A DNA stretch of 64,000 bases from assembly GCF_006716115.1 (NCBI RefSeq), contig NZ_VFOO01000001.1, positions 310,001 through 374,000 of the forward strand, written 5' to 3'. Both the position numbers and the translations under genes were made by a program. This document shows, piece by piece, positions 37,246 to 46,021 of the stretch (positions are counted from its first letter, which is position 1; each line of letters opens with the position of its first letter). The notes beneath the pieces are model-generated. The model was given only the letters and a program-made list of their open reading frames with translations, ran no database searches and had not been told where the DNA came from. Source of the DNA: Subtercola boreus (GTDB lineage Bacteria; Actinomycetota; Actinomycetes; Actinomycetales; Microbacteriaceae).

Positions 37246-37854
37246 TCATCCGAGGCCTGCGCGGAGCGCCCCGGAGGCCATCCGCGAGAGCGAGGCGACC
37301 TGCTGGTCGGCGGGGAGCGGGTTGTCGTAGGTGCACACCGAGTTGATCAGCGCCAGCACGGCCTGCACCACGGTCCGGAGTTCCGATTCGCTCGCGTACG
37401 GTGAGATCGCCTCGCACTGGAAGACCCACTCCTCGATGAGCTGGCGCTGCTGGCGGCGGAGGCTCCGCAGGTCGTCCACCGGGAGGTTGCCCGCGTCGCG
37501 GAGGTAGACGGCCACCAGCGAGCGGTTCTCGATCGCCGTGCGGGTCTGGGTGAGCACCATCGTGTCGAGCAGGTCGATCCCGGTGCGGCCCGACGCGACG
37601 GCCTCGCGCGTTCCGGTGAGCATGGTCTTGACGACGCGGTCGAGCAGCGTGCCGAGGATCGTCGACTTCGAGTCGAAGTGACGGTAGACCGCCGACCCCA
37701 CGATGCCGGCCGCTGCCCCGATCTGCGTCATGCTGACGGACGGGTAGCCGCGCTCCGCCATCAGGTTCGCAGCCGACTGCAGGATGAGTTCGCGCCGCTC
37801 ACGGGTGCGGGCCGATTTGGGGCTGGTCATGTCACCTGAGTCTCCCACGCTCAT
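37246..37854 (-). CDS. TetR/AcrR family transcriptional regulator
   Basis: A 202-residue TetR. DNA-binding region at residues about 15-60 (RRELILQSAANLMAERGYPSVSMTQIGAAAGIVGSAVYRHFDSKSTIL), of the FadR/KstR2-like style seen in lipid-catabolism regulators. ATG at 37854 overlaps the TGA of the TIGR03084 gene (ATGA) and is preceded by AAGGAGAG; a second ATG at 37830 is less favoured. It is the last gene of the carboxylase operon, which itself carries motif A, so an autoregulated circuit is plausible. Motif B lies 9 bases past its stop. Confidence 0.88.
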   Translation of the reverse strand: MSVGDSGDMTSPKSARTRERRELILQSAANLMAERGYPSVSMTQIGAAAGIVGSAVYRHFDSKSTILGTLLDRVVKTMLTGTREAVASGRTGIDLLDTMVLTQTRTAIENRSLVAVYLRDAGNLPVDDLRSLRRQQRQLIEEWVFQCEAISPYASESELRTVVQAVLALINSVCTYDNPLPADQQVASLSRMASGALRAGLG

Positions 37855-38666
37855 CCGCTCTCCTTCGGGAAGAGCCCGGCAGGTCGCCCCGGGCCTTCTG
37901 AACCCGCAAAGGCCTGGGCGATCGACATCCAGCCCCATGCAGCGCCGGGGGTGGCCTCGAGGCCGGTGTCGGCAATGTTCCGGCGCTGCGTCACGACCAT
38001 CGCGAAGTCGCGGGCCTGCCCTGAGATCCGGTCGGGGAGGCTGGGGTCGCCCCACTCCCAGACGGAGCCGTCGGGTGCCTCCAGCTCGACGCGCACCTCG
38101 GCGCCCGGGAGCTCACGCGCCCGGAGAGCGTAGGCGAAGCCGCGGGTGATCACGCCGAGATGGCAGATGTGGCGAAGGCTCGCCGTGGCAGGATGCCCGA
38201 CGCCGAGGGCGTCGCAGATGTCCTGCCCGTGCGCCCAGGTCTCCATCAGCCGCGCCGTGGCGGAGGATGCCGCGCTCATCGGTGGGCCGAACCACGGCGT
38301 GCGGGCGCGCGGCCCGATCCGTTCGAACGTCTCGAGAATCGACGCGCGGGAGCGGCCGAACCAGGCGAGGAGCTCGGCGGGGGAGAGGCCCCGGCGTTCG
38401 TGGCTGATCCGGTCGACCCAGTCGGGGCCGGCCGCGAGGAGTTCGGCCGAACGCAGGACGAAGAGCGGGGCATCCGTGAACCCGACGTCGGCGACCTCGT
38501 CGAAGAAGGCGAGGTGCACCACCTGATCGTGGATGTCCCATCCCTCTGCGGGCGTCGGGGTCAGCCAGGCGGCGGGTTGCAGGGCGCCCAGAGTATCGAG
38601 GAGTGCAGCCGTCTCGGCGCGGAGGTCGCCCAGCAGCAGCGCCCACTGGGCCTCGTCGACGGCCAC
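37851..38666 (-). CDS. TIGR03084 family protein (DinB/mycothiol-dependent isomerase-like)
   Basis: A 271-residue protein of the four-helix-bundle family that includes mycothiol-dependent maleylpyruvate isomerase. Likely metal ligands: His in WDIHDQVVHLAFFDE and the later ETWAHGQDI motif; this H...HxxxH arrangement is the family hallmark. TIGR03084 members occur in actinobacterial acyl-CoA degradation clusters, but their reaction is not established. It lies three bases after the biotin carboxylase stop and overlaps tetR by four bases, so it belongs to the carboxylase operon. Confidence 0.8.
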   Translation of the reverse strand: MAVDEAQWALLLGDLRAETAALLDTLGALQPAAWLTPTPAEGWDIHDQVVHLAFFDEVADVGFTDAPLFVLRSAELLAAGPDWVDRISHERRGLSPAELLAWFGRSRASILETFERIGPRARTPWFGPPMSAASSATARLMETWAHGQDICDALGVGHPATASLRHICHLGVITRGFAYALRARELPGAEVRVELEAPDGSVWEWGDPSLPDRISGQARDFAMVVTQRRNIADTGLEATPGAAWGWMSIAQAFAGSEGPGRPAGLFPKESG

Positions 38667-38669
38667 CGG

Positions 38670-40706
38670 TCAGTCCCCGGCCGGCTCGTCGCCGGTGACG
38701 ACGGCGAGGGCCTGGCCGATGTCCACCTGCTCGCCGACGGCCACCAGCACGGATTCGACGACACCATCCTGCGGTGACTTCACCGCGTGTTCCATCTTCA
38801 TCGCCTCGAGGACGACGATCGGCTGGCCGGCGACGACGGCGGCACCCACGTCGACCAGCACCCGGACGACAGACCCCGGCATCGGCGCGGTCAGCGAACC
38901 GGCCGCCGCAAGCGAACCGGGTGGGGGCAGCAGATCGACCACGGTGAACTCGGTGCCGCCGAACGGCCCGTCGACATCGATCGTCACGACCTCAGCCCTC
39001 CGGCCGTCGACCGTCTCGTCGGTGAAGACCACCCGGAACTCCTCGCGCAGTCCGTCGATCTCGAGGGTGACCCGGTGGACGTCCGGCCCCGCCTCCGCGA
39101 CAGCGAAGACGAGCTGTTCACCGAGCGCAGCGCCGTCGACCGTGAGCTCGGTGTGCCGGGCGTCGATCCGGTACCGGACGTCGATCGCGCGGCCGTCCTC
39201 GCCGGCCAGGGCGACCAGCGCGGGCGCCGAGACGACGTTCCGCCAGCCGGCTGAGACGGCCGGCTGCACCGTCGCGCCGGCCCGCTGCCGGGCTCTGAGG
39301 GCGAGAGCCGCCGCCGCGACAGCCCGACGGAGCTCCTCGCCCGACGGGGAGGCGCTCAGATCGTCGACGGTGTGTCGTTCCAGGTATGCCGTGTCGATCC
39401 TGGCAGCCAGGAACTCGGGTTCGGTGAGGATGCCCGCCAGCAGGTCCCGGTTGGTGCGAACGCCGTGCAGTCGGGCCTCGCGGAGCGCGCCGGCGAGCAC
39501 GAGGGCCGCCTCGGTGCGGGTCGGGGCGTGGGCGATGACCTTGGCGAGCATCGGGTCGTAGTGGATGCTCACGGTGTCGCCCGAGGCGAAACCGGTGTCG
39601 GTGCGCACCGACGACGGGAGCTCGAACTCGCGGAGGCGACCCGACGTGGGCAGGAACCCGGCCGCCGGGTCTTCAGCGTAGAGGCGCACCTCCACGGCAT
39701 GGCCGGTGATCGTCGCGTCCAGAGCCTCAGGGGGCAGAGGCTCGCCCTCGGCGACCAGCAGTTGCAGCCGCACCAGGTCGAGCCCGGTGATCAGCTCGGT
39801 GACCGGATGCTCGACCTGCAGCCGCGTGTTCACCTCCAGGAAGTGGAAGGCTCCCGACGGGTCCAGGATGAACTCGACGGTTCCGGCCCCCACGTAGCCG
39901 AGGGCGGTGCCGGCGGCGACGGCCGCAGCGCCGAGCTCCTCCCGGAGGGCCGGCGACACGACAGGAGACGGCGCCTCTTCGATGACCTTCTGGTACCGGC
40001 GCTGGATCGAGCACTCCCGCTCGAACAGGTGCACGACCGTGCCGTGGGTGTCTCCGAAGATCTGCACCTCGACGTGCCGCGGTGCGGTGATGTACTTCTC
40101 CACGAAAACGGCGTCGTCACCGAAGGCAGAGCCGGCCTCGCGGCGGGCCGAGGCCACCGATTCGGCCAGCCCTGAAGGCTCCGTGACGATGCGCATGCCT
40201 CGCCCGCCCCCGCCGGCCGACGCCTTGACCAGCAGCGGGTAGCCGATGTCGGCGACCCCGGCGATCAGTTCCGCCTCGGTCGACTCGCCCGTGACCGTGG
40301 CGCCCCTCAGCACGGGGACTCCCGACGCGGCCATCATCTCCTTGGCGCGGATCTTCGATCCCATCGCCCGGATCGCGTCAGGGGTGGGGCCCACGAACAC
40401 CAGTCCCGCGTCCCCCACGGCCTGGGCGAAGTCGGCGTTCTCCGACAGGAAGCCGTACCCCGGATGCACGGCGTCCGCCCCGGTGCGGAGGGCGGCCTCG
40501 ATGATGAGGTCGCCCCGCAGGTAGGTCTGGGCGGGGGCGACACCGGGCAGTCGCACCGCGCGGTCGGCCTGTGCGACGAAGAGCGCCTCTGCGTCGGCGT
40601 CCGAGAACACGGCGACCGTCCGGATGCCCATCTCCCGGGCGGTGCGGATGATGCGGCAGGCGATCTCGCCGCGGTTGGCGATGAGCAGGGTCCTGATTCG
40701 GGTCAT
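38670..40706 (-). CDS. Acyl-CoA carboxylase alpha chain: biotin carboxylase plus biotin carrier
   Basis: A 678-residue subunit. Residues 1-450 form biotin carboxylase (IRTLLIANRGEIACRIIRTA, HPGYGFLSENADFAQAV, KASAGGGGRGMR ATP loop, FLEVNTRLQVEHPVTE). A middle region of lower similarity follows, and the C-terminal biotinyl domain has the lysine in VVLEAMKMEHAV (about residue 637). With the beta subunit seven bases upstream it fixes HCO3- onto an acyl-CoA. The linked BC-BCCP layout is that of methylcrotonyl/geranyl-CoA and actinobacterial AccA enzymes. ATG at 40706. Confidence 0.93.
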   Translation of the reverse strand: MTRIRTLLIANRGEIACRIIRTAREMGIRTVAVFSDADAEALFVAQADRAVRLPGVAPAQTYLRGDLIIEAALRTGADAVHPGYGFLSENADFAQAVGDAGLVFVGPTPDAIRAMGSKIRAKEMMAASGVPVLRGATVTGESTEAELIAGVADIGYPLLVKASAGGGGRGMRIVTEPSGLAESVASARREAGSAFGDDAVFVEKYITAPRHVEVQIFGDTHGTVVHLFERECSIQRRYQKVIEEAPSPVVSPALREELGAAAVAAGTALGYVGAGTVEFILDPSGAFHFLEVNTRLQVEHPVTELITGLDLVRLQLLVAEGEPLPPEALDATITGHAVEVRLYAEDPAAGFLPTSGRLREFELPSSVRTDTGFASGDTVSIHYDPMLAKVIAHAPTRTEAALVLAGALREARLHGVRTNRDLLAGILTEPEFLAARIDTAYLERHTVDDLSASPSGEELRRAVAAAALALRARQRAGATVQPAVSAGWRNVVSAPALVALAGEDGRAIDVRYRIDARHTELTVDGAALGEQLVFAVAEAGPDVHRVTLEIDGLREEFRVVFTDETVDGRRAEVVTIDVDGPFGGTEFTVVDLLPPPGSLAAAGSLTAPMPGSVVRVLVDVGAAVVAGQPIVVLEAMKMEHAVKSPQDGVVESVLVAVGEQVDIGQALAVVTGDEPAGD

Positions 40707-40713
40707 GGGGGGT

Positions 40714-42312
40714 TCACATCCGGAAGACGCCGAAGCCGGAACGGCCGGCGACGCGGGCTGAATGGGCGGCGGAGAGGGCGATGCCGAGTGCGTCGCGGGT
40801 GTCCCGGGGGTCGATGATCCCATCGTCGTAGATCTTCCCCGACATGAAGAACGCCTCCGACTCCGACTCGATCTGCCGTTCGACCTTCTGTCGCTGGCGT
40901 TCGTCGGCTTCGGCGTCGAACTCTCGGCCGGCGTTCGCGGCCGAGGCCTTCCCGACGATGGACATCACGCCGGCGAGCTGGGCCGCGCCCATAACGGCCT
41001 GCCGCATGTTCGGCCAGCTGAACAGGAACCGCGGATCGTAGGCCCGTCCCGACATCCCGTAGTTGCCGGCTCCGAAGGAGGCTGCCATGTTCACGGTGAG
41101 GTGCGGCACCGTGCTGTTGGTGACGGCGTTGATCATCTTCGCGCCGTCCTTGATGATGCCCGCCTGCTCGTAGCTGGTGCCGACCATGTAGCCGGTGGTG
41201 TTCTGCAGGAAGATGAGGGGCGTGTTCGACTGGTTCGCCAGCAGGATGAACTCGGTGGCCTTCTTGGCCTCCTCCCCGAACAGCACCCCCCGGTGGTTGG
41301 CGAGCACGCCGACCGGGTACCCGTGGAGCGTTGCCCAGCCCGTGACGAGAGAGGTGCCGTAGAGCTCCTTGTATTCGTCGAAGTCGGAGTCGTCGACCAG
41401 CCGGGCGAGCACATCCCGAGGGTCGAACGGCACCCGTTGGTCGGCCGACACGATGCCGAGCAGCTCGTCGGCCGGGTACCGGGGTGGCCGGGGCACCCTG
41501 CTCGGCGCCGGGCCCGCTTTGACCCAGTTCAGGCGGGAGACGATCTGCCGGCCGATCCGGATCGCGTCGCGCTCGTCGACGGCGAAGAAGTCGCTGAGAC
41601 CCGAGACGCGGGAGTGCATGGATGCTCCGCCGAGCGCTTCCGCATCGGCATTCTCGCCCGTCGCCATCTTCACCAGGGGAGGGCCGCCGAGGAACACCTG
41701 GGCCTGCTGGTCGACGAGCACGGCGTAGTCGCTCATGCCGGGCACATACGCGCCGCCGGCCGTCGAACTGCCGAAGACCAGCGCGATCGAGGGCACCCCG
41801 TCGGCCGACAGGGCCGTCAGTTCGTGGAAGATGCGCCCCGCGGGAATGAAGAGGTCGGCCTGGGTGGGCAGGTCGGCACCCCCCGATTCGACGAGATAGA
41901 GCACGGGCAGCCGGTTCACCCGCGCGATCTCGAGGGCACGCAGGTTCTTCCGGAGCGTGTAGGGGTTCATCGACCCCCCACGCACCGTCGGATCGTGCGC
42001 GATCACGACGCACTCGACGCCCGAGACGACGCCGATACCCGTGACGATCGCGGCGCCGAGGGTGAATTCGGTGCCGTAGGCCGCGAGGGCCGACAGTTCG
42101 AGGAATGCCGAACCGGGGTCGACGAGCAGCTCGATCCGTTCGCGCACTGGCAGGCGGCCGCGCGAACGGTGCCGGGCGACGTACTTCTCGCCGCCTCCGG
42201 CGACCGCGAGGGCATTCTGCTCGTCGAGGCGGCCGATCAGCTCGAGGAGGGCGGCCCTGTTCGCCGCGAACTCGTCGCTGCCGACATCCACTCGACTCGA
42301 CAACACTGTCAT
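40714..42312 (-). CDS. Acyl-CoA carboxylase beta chain (carboxyltransferase), methylcrotonyl/geranyl-CoA type
   Basis: A 532-residue crotonase-fold carboxyltransferase. Diagnostic stretches: YLVESGGADLPTQADLFIP, ALVFGSSTAGGAYVPGMSDY, FLQNTTGYMVGTSYEQAGIIKDGAKMINAV, NMAASFGAGNYGMSGRAYDPRF and AVMGAAQLAGV. The QNTTGYMVG/FGAGNYGM combination is characteristic of methylcrotonyl- and geranyl-CoA carboxylases rather than propionyl- or acetyl-CoA ones. That implies a branched 3-methyl-2-enoyl-CoA substrate, for example from leucine or terpenoid acids; the exact chain length is open. First gene of a four-gene operon, with motif A 41-56 bases upstream. Confidence 0.92.
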   Translation of the reverse strand: MTVLSSRVDVGSDEFAANRAALLELIGRLDEQNALAVAGGGEKYVARHRSRGRLPVRERIELLVDPGSAFLELSALAAYGTEFTLGAAIVTGIGVVSGVECVVIAHDPTVRGGSMNPYTLRKNLRALEIARVNRLPVLYLVESGGADLPTQADLFIPAGRIFHELTALSADGVPSIALVFGSSTAGGAYVPGMSDYAVLVDQQAQVFLGGPPLVKMATGENADAEALGGASMHSRVSGLSDFFAVDERDAIRIGRQIVSRLNWVKAGPAPSRVPRPPRYPADELLGIVSADQRVPFDPRDVLARLVDDSDFDEYKELYGTSLVTGWATLHGYPVGVLANHRGVLFGEEAKKATEFILLANQSNTPLIFLQNTTGYMVGTSYEQAGIIKDGAKMINAVTNSTVPHLTVNMAASFGAGNYGMSGRAYDPRFLFSWPNMRQAVMGAAQLAGVMSIVGKASAANAGREFDAEADERQRQKVERQIESESEAFFMSGKIYDDGIIDPRDTRDALGIALSAAHSARVAGRSGFGVFRM

Positions 42313-42352
42313 TCGCCGCTCCTCACCCTCGATGGGTTGAGTCTAGCGAAAA

Positions 42353-42368
42353 GTGAATCCCAAATCAC
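42353..42368 (-). promoter_or_regulatory. Operator motif A, copy 3 (carboxylase operon)
   Basis: Minus strand GTGATTTGGGATTCAC, a near-perfect palindrome with ATTCAC/GTGATT arms. It lies between the fadB-like stop and the carboxyltransferase start, upstream of a -10-like TAGACT. Confidence 0.6.
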
Positions 42369-44555
42369 TCAAATGTGTGACGGGATGCTTGTTCCCGCTC
42401 TCTCGACAAGGGAGTCGGGCGGGGCGAATCGCTCGCCGTATCGCGCGCTGAGCTCGCGCGCACGGTCGACGAACCCCGCGATGCCGCCGGGATAGGACTC
42501 CACGTACTGCACGACGCCGCCCGTCCACGCAGGGAAACCGATTCCGAGCAGTGAACCGACATTCGCATCGGCCGCCGAACGCAGAACGCCCTCATCGAAA
42601 CACTTCACCGTTTCGATCGCTTCGGCGAACAGCATCCGCTCCTTCAGGTCGTCGAAGGGAACGTTCGCCCGGCCGGCCGGATACGCCTTCCGGAGACCCG
42701 GCCAGAGGCGGGTGCGCCTGCCGTTCTCGTCGTACTCGTAGAACCCGCGCCCGCTCGAACGCCCGGGCCTGTCGAATTCGTCGATCATCCGGTCGATGAC
42801 AGCGTCGGCGCCGTGCGGCGTTCGGGCATCGCCGGTTCTGGATGTCGCGGCCGTCGCCTCATCGCGCACCCGACGCGGCAACGTCAGGGTGAGCTCGTCG
42901 AGGAGTTGGAGCGGACCTGCCGGGTAGCCGGCCTGGAGGCCAGCCTGCTCGATCGACGCAGGATCGACGCCCTCGCCGAGGGCCGCCACGGCTTCGTTGA
43001 GGAACGTCATGATGACGCGGCTGGTGAAGAACCCGCGGCTGTCGTTCACGACGATCGGACTCTTCCCGATCTGGCGGGCGAAGTCGAAGGCGCGGGCGAG
43101 GGTTCGCTCCGACGTCTCGCGGCCCGTGATGATCTCGACCAGTGGCATCCGGTCGACGGGGGAGAAGAAGTGGATGCCGATGAAGTCGGCCGAGCGCTCG
43201 ACTCCTTCGGCGAGTGTCGTGATCGGCAGCGTCGAGGTGTTCGAACCGAGGACGGAATCGGGCCGCACGACGTTCTGGATCTCCTGGAACACCGCTTGTT
43301 TCAGCTCCACGGACTCGAAGACCGCCTCGATCACGAAGTCGACGCCGCTGAAGTCTGCGGGATCCGCGGTCGGTCTGATGCGTGCCAGGAGTGCCGCACC
43401 CTGCTCGGCGGTGGAGCGGCCCCGGTCGACGTCCTTCTCGACCAGCCTGGCGGAATACTGCCTCCCGCGTTCGGCAGCCTCGATGCTCACATCCTTCAGA
43501 ACCACGTCGAGGCCGGCCTTCGCGCTCACGTAGGCGATTCCCGCGCCCATCATCCCGGCGCCCAGCACACCGATCCTCGAGGGCGGTTCGACTTCGAAGC
43601 CGACCGGCCGGCTGGCCCCCGCGTTGACGGCGCGCAGGTCGAAGAAGGTCGTGATGAGGTTCTTGGCGACACGGCTGGTGGCGAGGCTCACGAAATAGCG
43701 GGTCTCGATCACCTCGGCGGTCTCGAAGTCGACATCCGCCCCCTCGATCGCGGCGGCGAGGATGGCGCGGGGGGCGGGCAGGGCCACGCCCTTCAGCGTC
43801 TTGCGGAGGGTCGCGGGGTAGGCCGGGATCGTCGCCGCGATGCGCGGGTCGGAGGGGGCGCCGCCCGGGATGGTGTGGCCCGGGCGATCCCAGGGCTGGC
43901 GGGCATCCGGGTTGGACAGGATCCAGGCCCGCGCGGCCGGCACAAGCCCGTCGACCGTCGACACGACCTCGTCGACGAGGCCTGCGGCAAGCGCCTCCTG
44001 CGGGCGGAAGCGTCTGTTCGTCGTCAGAACCTCGCCGATCGCGACCGCGATCCCGAGCATCCGCACCGAGCGCACGATGCCCCCACCACCGGGAAGCAGC
44101 CCGAGGCCGACCTCGGGGAACCCGACGACGGCCCCGCGCACATCGGCGAGCACCCGGTGGTGGGTGGCGAGGGCGATCTCGAGACCGCCGCCGAGCGCAG
44201 CACCGTTCAGGGCCGCGACGACTGGCCGGCCATACGTCTCGAGGGTGCGCAGCTGGGCCTTGAGCCGCGCGACATGGGCGGAGATCTGCGCCGCGTCGTC
44301 GTCGGTGTGGCTGAGGATCTCGTTCAGGTCACCGCCAGCCACGAATGTCGTCTTGGCCGACGTGAGGATCACACCGGTGACCGAGTCGAATTCGGCCGTG
44401 AGCTGTTCGAGCGCGGTGTCGAGCGAGGCGACGTAGTCGGCGTTCATCGTGTTGGCGCTGTGGTTCGGGTCGTCGAGGGTGAGGATGACGATGCCGTCGT
44501 CGCTCTTCTCCCAGCGGATCGTGGGGGTGTGAGTCGTGGTGCTGCTGTCGCTCAT
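42369..44555 (-). CDS. Enoyl-CoA hydratase / 3-hydroxyacyl-CoA dehydrogenase (FadB-like)
   Basis: A 728-residue bifunctional beta-oxidation enzyme. The N-terminal crotonase domain holds VVAALNGAALGGGLEIALATHHRV and GFPEVGLGLLPGGGGIVR (oxyanion hole and catalytic Glu region). From about residue 330 the NAD domain has IGVLGAGMMGAGIAY, then FIGIHFFSPVDRMPLVEII and SRGFFTSRVIMTFLNEAV of the hydroxyacyl dehydrogenase. Together they turn a 2-enoyl-CoA into a 3-ketoacyl-CoA. ATG at 44555, 17 bases after the thiolase stop, so thiolase and this gene form an operon. Confidence 0.93.
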   Translation of the reverse strand: MSDSSTTTHTPTIRWEKSDDGIVILTLDDPNHSANTMNADYVASLDTALEQLTAEFDSVTGVILTSAKTTFVAGGDLNEILSHTDDDAAQISAHVARLKAQLRTLETYGRPVVAALNGAALGGGLEIALATHHRVLADVRGAVVGFPEVGLGLLPGGGGIVRSVRMLGIAVAIGEVLTTNRRFRPQEALAAGLVDEVVSTVDGLVPAARAWILSNPDARQPWDRPGHTIPGGAPSDPRIAATIPAYPATLRKTLKGVALPAPRAILAAAIEGADVDFETAEVIETRYFVSLATSRVAKNLITTFFDLRAVNAGASRPVGFEVEPPSRIGVLGAGMMGAGIAYVSAKAGLDVVLKDVSIEAAERGRQYSARLVEKDVDRGRSTAEQGAALLARIRPTADPADFSGVDFVIEAVFESVELKQAVFQEIQNVVRPDSVLGSNTSTLPITTLAEGVERSADFIGIHFFSPVDRMPLVEIITGRETSERTLARAFDFARQIGKSPIVVNDSRGFFTSRVIMTFLNEAVAALGEGVDPASIEQAGLQAGYPAGPLQLLDELTLTLPRRVRDEATAATSRTGDARTPHGADAVIDRMIDEFDRPGRSSGRGFYEYDENGRRTRLWPGLRKAYPAGRANVPFDDLKERMLFAEAIETVKCFDEGVLRSAADANVGSLLGIGFPAWTGGVVQYVESYPGGIAGFVDRARELSARYGERFAPPDSLVERAGTSIPSHI

Positions 44556-44572
44556 GGTTCGTTCCCTCGCCC

Positions 44573-45781
44573 TCAGACCCGCTCGATGATGGTCGCGATA
44601 CCCATGCCGCCGCCGATGCAGAGGGAGATGAGCGCTCGCCGCTGGTCGCGCCGCTCGAGCTCGTCGAGCACGGTGCCGACCAGCATCGCGCCGGTCGCTC
44701 CCAGAGGATGGCCCATCGCGATCGCCCCGCCATTCACGTTGACCTTCTCCCAGGGGAGGCCCAGATCCTTCACCCACTTCAGAACGACCGCCGCAAAGGC
44801 TTCGTTCAGCTCGAAGAGGTCGATGTCGTCGATCGTCAGGCCAGCCTTCGCCAACACCTTCCGCGTGGCCGGTGTCGGGCCAGTGAGCATGATGGTCGGG
44901 TCGGATCCGGTGACCGCAGAGGCCACGATGCGCGCCCGCGGCGTGAGCCCGAAATCGGCGGCCGCCCGATCGTTGCCGACCAGCACCAGGGCGGCGCCAT
45001 CGACGATCCCCGACGAATTGCCGCCGTGGTGAACGTGCTCGATCCGCTCCAGTGAGTGGTACTTCTGCAGGGCGACGGCGTCGTAGCCGGCCTGGCTGCC
45101 GAGCTTCTCGAACGCGGGCTTCAGCGGAGCGAGGCTCTCGACCGTGGTGCCGGGGCGGCGGTGTTCATCGTGGTCGAGCACGATCATCCCGTTCAGGTCG
45201 GTGACCGGCACGACCGACCGTTCGAAGTAGCCGGATGCCCAGGCGTGCTCGGCCCGCTCCTGGGAGCGCGCGGCGAAGGCGTCGACATCCTCGCGGCTGA
45301 AGCCCTCGATCGTTGCGATGAGGTCTGCGCCGATGCCCTGCGGAACGTGGAACAGGTCGTGGTTCGTGGTCGGATCGCTGAACAGGGCGCCGCCGTCGGA
45401 CCCGATCGGCACCCGCGACATCGACTCGACACCGCCGGCGAGCACCAGGCTGTCCCAGCCTGAGAGCACCTTCTGGCCGGCCGTGTTCACCGCCTCGAGC
45501 CCGGAGCCGCAGAACCGGTTGATCTGCAGGCCCGCCACCGTCTCGGGCAGCCCGGCGACCAGTGCGGCTGTGCGCGCGATGTCCCCGCCCTGCTCGCCGA
45601 CCGGCGACACCACGCCGAGCACCAGGTCGTCGATGCGGGCGGGATCGAGATCGGGGTTGCGCCTCATCGTCTCGTCGAGGAGCCCGACGACGAGGTCGAC
45701 CGGCTTCACGCTGTGCAGCGAGCCCTTCCGGTTGCGGCCCCTCGGGGTGCGGATGGCCTCGAAAATGAACGCTTCCGACAT
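44573..45781 (-). CDS. Acetyl-CoA acyltransferase (3-ketoacyl-CoA thiolase)
   Basis: A 402-residue thiolase. Active-site cysteine Cys91 in [13 protein letters not shown], His in [34 protein letters not shown] with the catalytic His, and a second Cys in SLCIGGGMG. It cleaves 3-ketoacyl-CoA to acetyl-CoA and a shortened acyl-CoA, the last step after the FadB-like enzyme. ATG at 45781. Motif B lies 70-94 bases upstream, the same arrangement as for the second acyl-CoA ligase. Confidence 0.94.
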   Translation of the reverse strand: MSEAFIFEAIRTPRGRNRKGSLHSVKPVDLVVGLLDETMRRNPDLDPARIDDLVLGVVSPVGEQGGDIARTAALVAGLPETVAGLQINRFCGSGLEAVNTAGQKVLSGWDSLVLAGGVESMSRVPIGSDGGALFSDPTTNHDLFHVPQGIGADLIATIEGFSREDVDAFAARSQERAEHAWASGYFERSVVPVTDLNGMIVLDHDEHRRPGTTVESLAPLKPAFEKLGSQAGYDAVALQKYHSLERIEHVHHGGNSSGIVDGAALVLVGNDRAAADFGLTPRARIVASAVTGSDPTIMLTGPTPATRKVLAKAGLTIDDIDLFELNEAFAAVVLKWVKDLGLPWEKVNVNGGAIAMGHPLGATGAMLVGTVLDELERRDQRRALISLCIGGGMGIATIIERV

Positions 45782-45850
45782 CGCTGTCACCCTCCTCGGT
45801 GCCGCGCGCATCGCCTGCCCCGGCACTCGCCACCCTAGGCGAGCCGCCAA

Positions 45851-45875
45851 TAACAGTCAACTGTGACTGTTCACT
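45851..45875. promoter_or_regulatory. Operator motif B, copy 2 (thiolase-fadB operon)
   Basis: AACAGTCA-ACTG-TGACTGTT is a perfect 8-bp inverted repeat with a 4-base spacer (45852-45871), flanked by T and CACT. It is the best copy of motif B. It lies in the 240-base region between the thiolase operon and the divergent MFS gene, in which I see no other element. Confidence 0.65.
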
Positions 45876-46021
45876 CCAGCCGCCGGAGACCCTCTCATCG
45901 ATCGCGTGGATAGGCGTTATCCGGAATTTCGCCTTCCTGCACGCCTCTCGTTCAGTGAACCTTGGCGGAAGGATCGCGATCGATCCGGAGCCCACTCAAA
46001 GAAGAGAAACAGGAATCCGCC

